64,000 bases of DNA. Origin: Actinomadura pelletieri DSM 43383. Lineage in GTDB: Bacteria > Actinomycetota > Actinomycetes > Streptosporangiales > Streptosporangiaceae. The translations under genes were made by a program, and so were the position numbers. The DNA is taken from the NCBI RefSeq assembly GCF_003634705.1, contig NZ_RBWU01000004.1:62001-126000 (forward strand), written 5' to 3'. The notes below the pieces were generated by a model. The model was given only the letters and a program-made list of their open reading frames with translations. It did no database searches and was not told where the DNA came from. Each line of letters starts with the position of its first letter. The first letter of the stretch is position 1. Below are positions 8,617 to 17,333 of this stretch, piece after piece.

Positions 8617-9733
8617 CCAGGCGTTGGATCTGGTTGGTGCCCTCGAAGATCTGCATCACCTTCGCCTCGCGCATGAACCGTTCGACGGGGAAGTCGCGCG
8701 TGTACCCGGCGCCGCCGAGGACCTGGACGGCGTCGGTGGTCACCCTCATCGCGTTGTCGGTCGCGAGCAGCTTGGCGATGGCCGACTCGGCGCCGTAGGG
8801 GCGGCCCGCGTCCTTCAGCCGCGCCGCCGACAGGTACGTCGCGCGGGCCGACGTGACCGCGACGGCCATGTCGGCGAGGACGAACGCGAGCCCCTGATGT
8901 TCGATGACGGCCTTGCCGAACGCCTCGCGTTCCCTGGCGTACGCGACGGCCGTGTCCAGCGCGGTCTGGGCGAGGCCGGTGGCGACGGCGGCGATGCCGA
9001 GACGGCCCGCGTCGAGACCGGCCAGCGCGATCGACAGGCCCTGCCCCTCCTCGCCGACGCGGTGGTCGGCCGGGATCCGCGCGTCCACGAACCGGACGGT
9101 CGCGGTCACCGAGCCCATCAGGCCCATCTTGTCCTCGGGCCGGTCGAACTCCAGGCCCGGCGTGTCGGCGGGGACGTGGAAGCAGGAGATGCCGCGCCCG
9201 CCGTCGTCGGAGGTGCGGGCCATCACGGTGTAGAAGTCGGCGTGGCCGCCGTGGGTGGTCCACGCCTTGGCGCCGTTCAGGACGTAGGAGTCGCCGTCCC
9301 GGACGGCCCGCGTGCGCATCGCCGCCGCGTCGGAGCCCGCGTGCGCCTCCGACAGGCAGTACGCGCCGAGCCGCTCGCCCGACAGCAGGTCCGGGAGCCA
9401 GCGGGCGCGCTGCTCGTCCGTCCCGTAGGTGAACAGCGGGAAGCAGGACAGCGCGTGCACGCTGACGCCCACGCCGACGCTGGCCCAGGCCGCGCCGATC
9501 TCCTCCAGGGCCTGGAGGTAGATCTCGTACGGCTGGTCGCCGCCGCCGAACTCCTCCGGGTACGGCAGCGTCAGCAGCCCCGCCCGGCCCAGCGTGGTGA
9601 ACACCTCGCGCGGGAACGTGCCGGTGCGCTCGGCGTCCGCCGCGCGCGGCGCCAGCTCCTTCGCCGCGATCTCACGGGTGAGGGCGATGAGGTCCGCGGC
9701 CTCGGGGGTGGGCAGGTTCCGGGTGGCGGGCAT
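8591..9733 (-). CDS. Acyl-CoA dehydrogenase
   Basis: A 380-residue flavoprotein of the short/medium-chain acyl-CoA dehydrogenase family, which oxidises acyl-CoA to trans-2-enoyl-CoA and passes electrons to ETF. Family motifs are clear: AYCLSEAHAGSDAA for flavin and substrate contacts, GAKAWTTHG, REAFGKAVIEHQGLAFVLADM, and IFEGTNQIQRLVISR near the C-terminus with the glutamate that serves as catalytic base in most members. The ATG at 9733 is preferred over an upstream start eight codons earlier because AAAGGAG lies five bases before it. A divergent TetR gene with an operator palindrome between them suggests induction by an acyl-CoA or fatty-acid-like ligand. Confidence 0.92.
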   Translation of the reverse strand: MPATRNLPTPEAADLIALTREIAAKELAPRAADAERTGTFPREVFTTLGRAGLLTLPYPEEFGGGDQPYEIYLQALEEIGAAWASVGVGVSVHALSCFPLFTYGTDEQRARWLPDLLSGERLGAYCLSEAHAGSDAAAMRTRAVRDGDSYVLNGAKAWTTHGGHADFYTVMARTSDDGGRGISCFHVPADTPGLEFDRPEDKMGLMGSVTATVRFVDARIPADHRVGEEGQGLSIALAGLDAGRLGIAAVATGLAQTALDTAVAYAREREAFGKAVIEHQGLAFVLADMAVAVTSARATYLSAARLKDAGRPYGAESAIAKLLATDNAMRVTTDAVQVLGGAGYTRDFPVERFMREAKVMQIFEGTNQIQRLVISRHLAR

Positions 9734-9758
9734 GGCGGCTCCTTTCGCGGACTCCAAA

Positions 9759-9794
9759 GTACCAAGAACGGTACCGGCGAACCGGTTTTGGTAC
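9759..9794. promoter_or_regulatory. Probable TetR operator between acyl-CoA dehydrogenase and regulator
   Basis: An inverted repeat with 13-bp arms, GTACCAAGAACGG and CCGGTTTTGGTAC, matches at 11 of 13 positions around a 10-bp centre. It sits in the 71-bp gap between the divergent acyl-CoA dehydrogenase and TetR genes, where autoregulatory TetR operators normally lie. The TetR gene has no visible ribosome site and may be leaderless. Confidence 0.65.
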
Positions 9795-9804
9795 CGTCAC
9801 GGTC

Positions 9805-10425
9805 ATGACCTCCGTGGACGAGCGCCTCCGGACGCGCGCCACCCGGGCCTCGCGGCGGCGCGAGGCGCTGGTCGACCGGCTCATGGACGTGTTCCTCGAC
9901 CGGGGCTTCGCCGAGCTGAGCGTCGCGGAACTGGCGGCCGCCCTGCGCTGCTCCAAGAGCACCCTGTACCGCGTCGCGGCCAGCAGGGAGCAGATCGTCG
10001 TGACCGTCGTCCGCGCGTTCTTCCGCCGGGCGACCGAGCGCGTGGAGGCCGCGCTGGAGGCGAGCGCGGACGCCGACCCGCGGGAACGCGTCGGCGCCTA
10101 CCTGAACGCGATCTCCGGTGAGCTCGCCGCCGCGTCGCCCGCGTTCTTCGCCGACCTGGACGCGTTCGCGCCCGCCCGTGAGGTGTACCGGCGCAACACG
10201 CGGCTCGCCGTCGAGCGCGTGCAGGGCCTCGTCCGGGAGGCGTCGGACGGGGTCGACCCCGTGTTCGTCGGCGCCGTCGCCGGGCAGGTCATGGAGTCGA
10301 TCCACCGGGGCGAGATCAGGGCGCGGACGGGCCTGGACGACTCCGCCGCCTACGCCGCGCTCGCGGCCCTGATCGTCGCCGGCATGTCCGCCGGGCCCGC
10401 GCCGCCCGCCGCGCCGTCAGCGTGA
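9805..10425 (+). CDS. TetR-family transcriptional regulator
   Basis: A 206-residue regulator with an N-terminal helix-turn-helix (LSVAELAAALRCSKSTLYRVAASREQIVVTVV, residues ~38-70) and an all-helical C-terminal ligand-binding domain. It is divergent from the acyl-CoA dehydrogenase gene across a 71-bp gap holding a strong palindrome, so it most likely represses that gene and itself. The ligand is not known, and an acyl-CoA is an inference from the neighbour. Its last 9 bp overlap the convergent conservon GTPase gene. Confidence 0.88.
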   Translation: MTSVDERLRTRATRASRRREALVDRLMDVFLDRGFAELSVAELAAALRCSKSTLYRVAASREQIVVTVVRAFFRRATERVEAALEASADADPRERVGAYLNAISGELAAASPAFFADLDAFAPAREVYRRNTRLAVERVQGLVREASDGVDPVFVGAVAGQVMESIHRGEIRARTGLDDSAAYAALAALIVAGMSAGPAPPAAPSA

Positions 10426-11175
10426 CGACCGCAGCGCGTGCTCGACCAGCGCGACGAGGATGCCCTTCGCCGACTCCCGCTGCCGGACGTCGCACAGCAG
10501 GATCGGGACGTCCGGGTCGACGTCGAGCGCCTCACGGATCTGCTCGGCGTGGTAGCGGCGGGCGCCGTCGAACACGTTGGCGGCGACGACGAACGGGATC
10601 CGCCGCTGCTCGAAGAAGTCGATGGACGCGAAGCTCGCGGTGAGCCGCCGCGTGTCGACCAGGACGATCGCGCCGACCGCGCCGTAGGAGATCTGGTCCC
10701 ACATGAACCAGAACCGTTCCTGACCGGGTGTCCCGAACAGGTACAGCCGGACACCGCCGGAGAACGTCAGCCGCCCGAAGTCCATGGCGACGGTCGTGGT
10801 GGTCTTGCGTTCCACTCCACCGAGGTCGTCGACGCCGACGGACACGTCGGTGAGGGCCTCCTCCGTGCGCAGCGGGCGGATCTCGCTCACCGAGCCGACG
10901 AGCGTGGTCTTGCCGACCCCGAAGCCACCGGCCACCAGGATCTTCAACGTGTGCAGCGGGACGTCGGCGTCCGGCGCGTACGGTGCCGGGGACGGCGCCC
11001 TTGCCGGGGACAGCGACGATGGCATCGACGGGGACGTCGACGGGGACGTCGACGGGGACATGGACGTCGGGACGTCGTGTCCGGGAGCGGGAGCAGGAGC
11101 ACGTGGGGGAGCGGGAGCGGGTTCCCAGGCGCCGGGGGCCTTCCCCGAAGCGGGATTAAAGGCGGCGGAGTTCAT
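10417..11175 (-). CDS. cvnD: Conservon small GTPase (CvnD, MglA-like)
   Basis: A 252-residue GTP-binding protein of the actinobacterial conservon type. The G1 loop is GGFGVGKTT, the switch/G3 region is LYLFGTPGQERFWFMW, and the usual ~190-residue core follows a ~65-residue Pro/Ser/Ala-rich N-terminal extension not needed for the GTPase fold. That extension contains a tandem TSPS run encoded by a 12-bp DNA repeat. The gene overlaps the DUF742 gene by 20 bp, the usual cvnC-cvnD arrangement. In Streptomyces, conservon proteins form a membrane-associated, GPCR-like signalling complex; the signal for this copy is unknown. Confidence 0.9.
   Translation of the reverse strand: MNSAAFNPASGKAPGAWEPAPAPPRAPAPAPGHDVPTSMSPSTSPSTSPSMPSSLSPARAPSPAPYAPDADVPLHTLKILVAGGFGVGKTTLVGSVSEIRPLRTEEALTDVSVGVDDLGGVERKTTTTVAMDFGRLTFSGGVRLYLFGTPGQERFWFMWDQISYGAVGAIVLVDTRRLTASFASIDFFEQRRIPFVVAANVFDGARRYHAEQIREALDVDPDVPILLCDVRQRESAKGILVALVEHALRSSR
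11027..11062. repeat. 12-bp tandem repeat inside cvnD
   Basis: GACGGGGACGTC occurs twice in direct succession, followed by a third copy with two changes (GACGGGGACATG). The repeat is in frame on the minus strand and adds TSPS units to the N-terminal tail of the GTPase. Copy number is likely to vary between strains by slippage without breaking the frame. Confidence 0.9.
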
Positions 11176-11530
11176 CGAGCACCCTCATCAGGATTCGGGG
11201 GTCGGGGCGGTCGGACTGCTCGGCCGGTGCCGTCTCCTCGATCAGCCCGTACTGGTACAGGTCCTCCAGGAGGATCTGCACGACCCGGAACGGCAGGTCG
11301 ATCTCCGAGGCGAGGTCGGCGGGCGTGGACGGCCGCCGGCACAGTTCCAGCAGCCGCCGCTGCTCGCGGGACAGCCACACCTTCTCGCCGGGGGTCCGGC
11401 CGGTCGCGACGAGGATGGTCACCAGGTCGATGACGACTCCCCGGGGACGGGTCCGTCCCCGGGTCACCGCGTACGGCCGGACGACCGGGCCGGCGTCCTG
11501 CCCGATCCAGCGTTCTCGCGGAGTGTCCAC
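11156..11530 (-). CDS. cvnC: Conservon DUF742 protein (CvnC)
   Basis: A 124-residue DUF742 protein. It has the typical VRPYAVTRGRTRPRG N-terminal stretch and a winged-helix-like C-terminal half (LLELCRRPSTPADLASEIDLPFRVVQILLEDLYQYGLI). It begins with GTG seven bases after the roadblock gene and its 3' end overlaps cvnD by 20 bp. In characterised conservons this subunit binds the sensor kinase-like CvnA and the GTPase. Confidence 0.92.
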   Translation of the reverse strand: MDTPRERWIGQDAGPVVRPYAVTRGRTRPRGVVIDLVTILVATGRTPGEKVWLSREQRRLLELCRRPSTPADLASEIDLPFRVVQILLEDLYQYGLIEETAPAEQSDRPDPRILMRVLDELRRL

Positions 11531-11537
11531 GGCGGGA

Positions 11538-11978
11538 TCAGCCCGAGGCGCCCGAGCGCAGTGACGGATCCTGCTGGGCCGCGCCGCGCGGCGACGCCGA
11601 CAGCTGTCTGCGCACCCGCTTGATCAGCATGGTGGTCTCGTAGGCCACCAGCCCGGCGTTGCCGCCCGCGTCGCTGAGCACGGCCAGACAGCTTCCGTTG
11701 CCCGCCGGCATGACGAAGAACAGCAGGCCGTCCAGCTCGACGACCGTCTGCCGCACATGTTTGGCCTGGAAATGCTCGCGGGCGCCGTTGGCGAGGCTGT
11801 GGAACCCCGACGACAGCGCCGCGAGGAACTCGGCGTCCTTGCGCGTGACACCGCCCGAGGCGCCCATGACCAGGCCGTCCCGGGACAGCAGGACGGCCTG
11901 CTGGACCTCACCGACCCGCTGCACCAGATCCTCCAGGAGCCAATCGAACTCGCCCGAGGCGTGACCGTACTGGGTCAT
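11538..11978 (-). CDS. cvnB: Conservon roadblock/LC7 protein (CvnB)
   Basis: A 146-residue roadblock/LC7 domain protein, the class that acts as a GTPase-activating or scaffolding partner of MglA-like GTPases. The recognisable core is FDWLLEDLVQRVGEVQQAVLLSRDGLVMG followed by LSSGFHSLANGA. I chose ATG 11978 because it forms an ATGA overlap with the stop of cvnA and has a G-rich site upstream. The frame is open for four more codons (an in-frame ATG at 11990). It is the second gene of the cvnA-B-C-D order. Confidence 0.93.
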   Translation of the reverse strand: MTQYGHASGEFDWLLEDLVQRVGEVQQAVLLSRDGLVMGASGGVTRKDAEFLAALSSGFHSLANGAREHFQAKHVRQTVVELDGLLFFVMPAGNGSCLAVLSDAGGNAGLVAYETTMLIKRVRRQLSASPRGAAQQDPSLRSGASG

Positions 11979-14581
11979 CGTTCCCCCCATTCATCCCATT
12001 CATCGCGTGGACCGGGATCGTCCTGATCATCGTCGACGTCCCTGCCACGCTGCCATCCCGACTGTAGGGAGGACATCAGGTCGCGGCTGAGTTCCGGGCT
12101 CGGCTCCTCGAAGTCGTCGTCGGGCCCGTCCGTCATGCCGTTCGGCGCGGCGGCGGCCGGTGCCGCGCGCTCGGGTGAGTTGCCCCTGCGCAACTGTGGG
12201 GCGAGGTTGCGCTGTCGTACCCGCTTGGGGAGTCTGCCGGTGACCTCGCTGGACTCCACGCCGGTCTCCTCCGGCTCCGCTGCGGGCGGTGGTGGATCGT
12301 GATGGACCGGACCGGGTGGTCCGTCCTGCTGGAACGCGGGTGCGGGCTGTTCGAACACCGGGACGGCGGCCGGTGGCGGCCCGGCGGGCGGCTCGCTCCA
12401 CTGCCCGTCCTGGGGCTGGTCCCACCGCGTGTTCTGGGGGTCGTCCCACTGCCCGTTCTGCGGCTCGGCGTGAGGTTCGGCGTACGGCTCGGCGTACGGC
12501 TCGTCCTGCGGTTCCGCCTCGGTCTGCCCGACGACCGCGCGGGGGAGCGCCGGACGGGACGGGCGGCCGAGGCGCTGCCGGGTGTCACCGGAGGCCGCGT
12601 TGCCGGAGATCAGGGCGGTCGCCATCGTCCGGGCCGTTCCGGGGGCGGAGCCGACGCGTGCCAGGTCGTCGTCGAGCGTCACCAGCGCGTGCGGGACGAG
12701 CACGACCGCGGTCGTCCCGCCGTACGCGGACGGCTGGAGCGACACCTTGACACCGTGCCGGGCGGCCAGCCGCGCGACGACGAACAGGCCGAGGCGTTCG
12801 GTGTCGACCAGGTCGAATTCGCCCGCGCCGGCGAGCCGCAGGTTGAGCTGGTCCAGCTCGTCGGGGTGCAGGCCGATGCCGCGGTCGACGACCTCGATCG
12901 CGAGGCCGTTGGCGACGGTCTCCACCTTGACCGTCACCTCGGTGGTGGGCGGGGAGAACACGGTCGCGTTCTCGATCAGCTCGGCGAGCAGGTGGATGAT
13001 GTCGGCGACGACGTCCCCGGTCACGGCGACGGAGGAGGCGCCGGTGAGCTCCACCCGCGTGTAGTCCTCGATCTCCGCGACCGCGGCGCGGACGACGTCC
13101 TCGGCGGCGACCGGATGGTCCCAGGCCCGGACGGTCGGCGACCCGGCGAGGATGACCAGGCCCTCGGCGTGGCGCCGCATCCGGGTCGTGAGGTGGTCGA
13201 GCCGGAACAGGTCGTCGAGCTCCTCCGGCCCGGCGGCGCGCCGTTCCATCTGGTCCAGCAGCCTGAGCTGCCGGTGCAGCAGCGACTGGCTTCGCCACGA
13301 CAGGTTGATGAAGACGCGGTTGATGCTCGCGCGCAGCTCGGACTCGGCGACGGCGGTGGCGACCGCGGTCCGCTGGACGGCGCCGAACGCCTCACCGACC
13401 AGGGCGACCTCCGTCGTCCGGCCGGTCGAGGGCATCGGCGCCTCGGCCTCCACGTCCACCACCTCGCCGCGGCGCAGCCTCGCCACGACCCGCGGCAGCC
13501 GCTCGTGCGCCAGCCGCTGCGCCGAGTTCTGGAGTTCGCGCAGCTCGTCGCTGAGCCGGCGGGCGAACAGCAGCGACAGCACCACCGAGGCCACCAGGCC
13601 CAGCAGGCCGACCACGCCGATCAGGAAGAAACCGAGCATGACGCGGCGTCCGGCCGGTCGGACGTCGTCGTCGTTCACCACGGCCTCCGCCTTCGCGGCG
13701 GCGCCCAGCCACACCGGGGAGAGGGCCTCGATGGAGGCCCGCCACTCCCCGGGGTCGGGGACGAGACCGTTGTTCACGACGTTGTTCTCCAGCGTCGTAT
13801 ATGAGGTGAACTCCGACGAGTTCGCCAGATCGTACATGATCCGCTCGATCTCGCCATCGGCCTCGGCGCGACCGAGTTCGAAGAACTGGGCGCGGCTCTC
13901 CGCCCAGGCGGCGAAGGCCGCCCGGTCGCTCGGGCTCATCGGCCCGGCCCTCATGGTGGACAGCAAGGCGTCCTCGCGGAGCATGAACTCCCGGGCCCAG
14001 TAGTTGTGCAACAGCGCGGCGGTGTGCTGGTAGACCGTGACGTCGTCGACGCTCACCAGCGTGGTCAGCAGCCGGATCGTGATGTCGGCGACCTTGCTGT
14101 ACCCGTCGATGGCCCCGAACGCCGTGGTGCCGCCGATGCCGACCCGTTCCCGAAGGGTCACGAGTTCGTTGTAGGCGTCGCTGAGCTTGCGCACGCGGGA
14201 CGTCATGGTGTCGTCCATGGCGTCCCTGGTGTCCCCCGACAGGGCCCGCTTGCGGAACGCGGTCACGGCGGCGTCGGTCTTGGCCACCTGCTCGCCGAAG
14301 CGCTGCCTGTCCGCGACCCTGAACCGGTGCAGCAGCCGGACGGCCGTCGCGCGCTCCTCCTGGAGCGCCTCGGTCACGGTCGTGGCCGGCACGGCGACGT
14401 TGTTGTAGACGGTGGAGAAGTCGAAGCGTTGGAGCGCGTTGGACACGCTCACGGTGGCCGGGATGGCCCACAACACGAACAGCGCCGACAGCGGCACCGC
14501 CAGAAGCAGCGCGATCCTGCGCCAGATCGGTCGTGTACGCGGCCGCCCGTGCGTCCCGCCGGGGTTCTCCGACTTCGACAC
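11975..14581 (-). CDS. cvnA: Conservon sensor histidine-kinase-like protein (CvnA)
   Basis: An 868-residue membrane protein. TM1 is near residues 20-45, followed by a ~250-residue extracytoplasmic helical region resembling the nitrate/nitrite-sensing (NIT) domain, TM2 (VMLGFFLIGVVGLLGLVASV), a HAMP-like linker and a GHKL ATPase domain with N-box HLLAELIENATVFSPP and G1 box EVVDRGIGLHPDEL. The C-terminal ~220 residues are low-complexity, rich in Pro, Gln, Trp and Glu, including EPYAEPYAEPHAEP repeats. I see no clear phospho-acceptor H-box, so like other CvnA proteins it may sense and scaffold rather than phosphorylate. GTG 14581 has a GGGAG site before it. It heads the conservon operon. Confidence 0.9.
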   Translation of the reverse strand: MSKSENPGGTHGRPRTRPIWRRIALLLAVPLSALFVLWAIPATVSVSNALQRFDFSTVYNNVAVPATTVTEALQEERATAVRLLHRFRVADRQRFGEQVAKTDAAVTAFRKRALSGDTRDAMDDTMTSRVRKLSDAYNELVTLRERVGIGGTTAFGAIDGYSKVADITIRLLTTLVSVDDVTVYQHTAALLHNYWAREFMLREDALLSTMRAGPMSPSDRAAFAAWAESRAQFFELGRAEADGEIERIMYDLANSSEFTSYTTLENNVVNNGLVPDPGEWRASIEALSPVWLGAAAKAEAVVNDDDVRPAGRRVMLGFFLIGVVGLLGLVASVVLSLLFARRLSDELRELQNSAQRLAHERLPRVVARLRRGEVVDVEAEAPMPSTGRTTEVALVGEAFGAVQRTAVATAVAESELRASINRVFINLSWRSQSLLHRQLRLLDQMERRAAGPEELDDLFRLDHLTTRMRRHAEGLVILAGSPTVRAWDHPVAAEDVVRAAVAEIEDYTRVELTGASSVAVTGDVVADIIHLLAELIENATVFSPPTTEVTVKVETVANGLAIEVVDRGIGLHPDELDQLNLRLAGAGEFDLVDTERLGLFVVARLAARHGVKVSLQPSAYGGTTAVVLVPHALVTLDDDLARVGSAPGTARTMATALISGNAASGDTRQRLGRPSRPALPRAVVGQTEAEPQDEPYAEPYAEPHAEPQNGQWDDPQNTRWDQPQDGQWSEPPAGPPPAAVPVFEQPAPAFQQDGPPGPVHHDPPPPAAEPEETGVESSEVTGRLPKRVRQRNLAPQLRRGNSPERAAPAAAAPNGMTDGPDDDFEEPSPELSRDLMSSLQSGWQRGRDVDDDQDDPGPRDEWDEWGER

Positions 14582-14827
14582 TGGTCACTCCCTGCGTTGT
14601 TCCGCCTCACCGAAGCCCACGGAGCCTATAGACGCCGACGTGCGTAAAGCCAGAGCAAAAACCGCATTTGGACAACATCTGTGCTTTTCGGAATGCGGAC
14701 GGCGACGTGCCGCTTACCGTCCGATTCCGGATGAGGCCGATGTTGGCCGAGTTGTGACTTGTTGTGCGAAATGTCGGCATGGCAGGCTTCGGTCTGCTCC
14801 ATCCCTCATCCAATCGGAGACCGAGCC

Positions 14828-16339
14828 ATGCGCAGAGCCGCGCTTGCCACGCTCCTCGGGCTGTCGCTCGCCGCCACATCCCTGGCGGCGGCGCCGGCCC
14901 AGGCGGCGCCGACGCAGTCGAAGTTGGCCCAGCTCGTCACGCTCAAGAACGCCCGCCATCACCAATTGAACCTGCAGAAGATCGCGGACGCCAACGGCGG
15001 GAACAGGGCCGCCGGACTTCCCGGCCACGTGATCACCGTCAAGTACATCGCCGACCAGCTGAAACGGGCCGGATATACCCCCACGGTCCAGAAGTTCGGC
15101 TTCGACTTCTGGCAGGAGCTGAGCGAACCGACCTTCGCCCGGACCGAGCCCGACGCCAAGACGTTCGAGCCCGGTACCGACTACCGGACCATGCAGTACT
15201 CCGGGACCGGTGACGTCACCGCGGTCGCGTCGCCCGTCGACCCCGGCGCGACCGGCCTCGGCAGCGGATGCGAGGCCGACGACTTCGCCGGCTTCCCCAA
15301 GGGCCACATCGCGCTGATCCAGCGCGGTGGCTGCCTGTTCGCCCTCAAGACCGACAACGCGATCGCCGCGGGCGCCGCCGCGGTCGTCATCTATCAGCTC
15401 CCCGACCAGCCCGGGCCCGTCGCCGGCACCCTCGGCAAGCCGTACGGTGTTCCGGTGATCGGCCCGACCAACGCCCTTGGACGCGCCCTCGTCGAGCAGG
15501 CGCAGAACGGCGGCGTGACGCTGCGGGTGAAGACCGACACCCTGTCCGAGAAGCGCGAGGCGGCCAACGTCATCGCCGACACCGACCGTGGCAAGGCCGA
15601 CAACATCGTCGTGGTCGGCGCCCACAACGACAGCGTCGCCGAAGGCCCCGGCATCAACGACAACGCGTCGGGTACCGCGGCGGTGCTGGAGCTGGCCAAG
15701 CAGATCCGCAAGCTCAACGACAAGCAGCTCCGCAACAAGGTGCGGTTCGCGTTCTGGGGCGCCGAGGAGGAAGGCCTGCTCGGCTCGCAGTACTACGTCG
15801 ACAGCCTCTCCCAGGCCGAACGCGACAAGATCGCGTTGAACCTCAACTTCGACATGATCGGCTCGCCGAACTTCGTGCGGTTCGTCTACGACGGTGACAA
15901 CAGCACGGGCGCGAGCAACATCCCGCCGCCCGCCGGGTCCGGCGCGATCGAGAAGGCGTTCACCGACTACTTCGCGCAGCGGAAGCTGGCCACCGACGAG
16001 TCGGCGTTCGACGGACGGTCGGACTACAACGCCTTCATCAGCGTCGGCATCCCCGCCGGTGGCCTGGCCACCGGAGCCGAGGGCATCAAGACGGCCGAGC
16101 AGGCCAAGGTGTACGGCGGTACGGCCGGTCAGGCGTACGACCCGTGCTACCACTCCGTCTGCGACCGCTACGACAACGTGCACCTCCAGGGCTACGACGA
16201 GATGCTCGACGGCGCCGCCGCGATCACCCAGTTCTTCGCCCACAGCACCCTGACGGTCAACGGCAACGAGCTGACCCGCAGGCAGGCGCCTGCCCGGCTC
16301 GCCCCGCCGAGCATGATCGGGTCCTACGCGACCCGGTGA
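14828..16339 (+). CDS. Secreted M28 family metallo-aminopeptidase
   Basis: A 503-residue secreted zinc peptidase. A Sec signal peptide (MRRAALATLLGLSLAATSLAAAPAQA) is followed by an M28 catalytic domain with an inserted PA domain (~120-230). Zinc and catalytic residues of the family are visible: GAHNDSV, DNASG, GAEEEGLLGS, NFDMIG and the late histidine in CYHSVCD. It probably removes N-terminal residues from peptides outside the cell. The ATG is preceded by GGAG. A 246-bp divergent intergenic region separates it from the conservon, and a strong hairpin terminator follows. Confidence 0.92.
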   Translation: MRRAALATLLGLSLAATSLAAAPAQAAPTQSKLAQLVTLKNARHHQLNLQKIADANGGNRAAGLPGHVITVKYIADQLKRAGYTPTVQKFGFDFWQELSEPTFARTEPDAKTFEPGTDYRTMQYSGTGDVTAVASPVDPGATGLGSGCEADDFAGFPKGHIALIQRGGCLFALKTDNAIAAGAAAVVIYQLPDQPGPVAGTLGKPYGVPVIGPTNALGRALVEQAQNGGVTLRVKTDTLSEKREAANVIADTDRGKADNIVVVGAHNDSVAEGPGINDNASGTAAVLELAKQIRKLNDKQLRNKVRFAFWGAEEEGLLGSQYYVDSLSQAERDKIALNLNFDMIGSPNFVRFVYDGDNSTGASNIPPPAGSGAIEKAFTDYFAQRKLATDESAFDGRSDYNAFISVGIPAGGLATGAEGIKTAEQAKVYGGTAGQAYDPCYHSVCDRYDNVHLQGYDEMLDGAAAITQFFAHSTLTVNGNELTRRQAPARLAPPSMIGSYATR

Positions 16340-16367
16340 CCCCGGCCTGATCCTTGTTCCGATCCGT

Positions 16368-16403
16368 CTGAGGGACGCGCCCGCTTCAGGGCGCGTCCCT
16401 CAG
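16368..16403. terminator. Hairpin terminator between convergent genes
   Basis: A perfect 15-bp inverted repeat (CTGAGGGACGCGCCC and GGGCGCGTCCCTCAG) with a 6-base loop lies between the convergent peptidase and oxidoreductase genes. There is no T-run, as is common in high-GC actinobacteria, so it may act in both directions. Confidence 0.85.
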
Positions 16404-16422
16404 CGCGTTCAGCGGGGCGGGG

Positions 16423-17271
16423 TCAGCGGGGAGAGGCCAACGTGGTCGCCTCGGCGATCGCGCGCAGGGCGGGACGAGGGTCGCCGCCGGGTTCGGTCAG
16501 CACCTGGACGGCCACATGGTCGGCGCCCGCGTCCAGATGGGCGGTCAGCCGCGCCGCCACCGCCGCCGGCTCGCCGTGCGCGACCAGCGCGTCCACGAGC
16601 GCGTCGCTGCCCTCGCCCGCCACGTCCTCGTCGGTGAAGCCGAGCCTCCTGAGGTTGGCGACGTAGTTGCCCAAGCCGAGGTAGTAGGTGATCCCCTCCC
16701 GGCCCAACACGCGGGCGCGGCCGGGATCGCCGTCGACCACGACCTTCTGCTCCGGGGCGAGGAGGGGGCCGGAGCCCAGCGTCTCCCTCGCCTGGCGGGT
16801 GTGCTCGGGCGTCGTCAGGTACGGGTGGGCGCCCGCCGCCCGTTCCGCCGACAGCCGCAGCACCTTCGGCCCCAGCGCGGCCAGCACCCGCCTCTCGGCG
16901 GGCACGTTCGCGGCGTCCAGGTCGTCGAGGTAGCGGACGAGCGTCTCGTACGGGCTGCGGTACTCCCGCGTCGCCTCCGGATGGCCGATCCCGACGCCGA
17001 GCAGGAACCGCCCGCCGTACGCGTCGGCGAGCCGGTGGTAGGACGCCGCGACCTCGTCGGCCGGCGTGGCCCACACGTTCACGATGCCGGTCGCCACCAC
17101 GATGCGGTCGGTCGCCGCGAGGAGCCGCTCCACCACGTCCAGGTCGCCGCCGGGCGAGGCGCCGACCCAGATGGTGCCGTAGCCGAGGTCCTCGACGTCC
17201 TTGGCCAGCCCGGGGTCGAGGTCACCCTGGGTACGCCAGATTCCGATCCTGCCCAAATCGATCTCAGTCAT
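16423..17271 (-). CDS. LLM-class F420-dependent oxidoreductase
   Basis: A 282-residue luciferase-like monooxygenase-fold protein of the actinobacterial F420-linked class. The N-terminus (LGRIGIWRTQGDLDPGLAKDVEDLGYGTIWVG) and the barrel segments ATGIVNVWATPADEVAASYHRL and GGRFLLGVGIGHPE are characteristic. The substrate is unknown; these enzymes use reduced F420 or FMN. It is monocistronic, ending at the strong terminator shared with the peptidase and starting divergently from polA with ~60 bp between them. Confidence 0.85.
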   Translation of the reverse strand: MTEIDLGRIGIWRTQGDLDPGLAKDVEDLGYGTIWVGASPGGDLDVVERLLAATDRIVVATGIVNVWATPADEVAASYHRLADAYGGRFLLGVGIGHPEATREYRSPYETLVRYLDDLDAANVPAERRVLAALGPKVLRLSAERAAGAHPYLTTPEHTRQARETLGSGPLLAPEQKVVVDGDPGRARVLGREGITYYLGLGNYVANLRRLGFTDEDVAGEGSDALVDALVAHGEPAAVAARLTAHLDAGADHVAVQVLTEPGGDPRPALRAIAEATTLASPR

Positions 17272-17333
17272 GATCGTCGCAACACCTTCACCCGCTACTT
17301 CATGCCCGAGGTTCCAGGTGTCAGGATGTGGCC

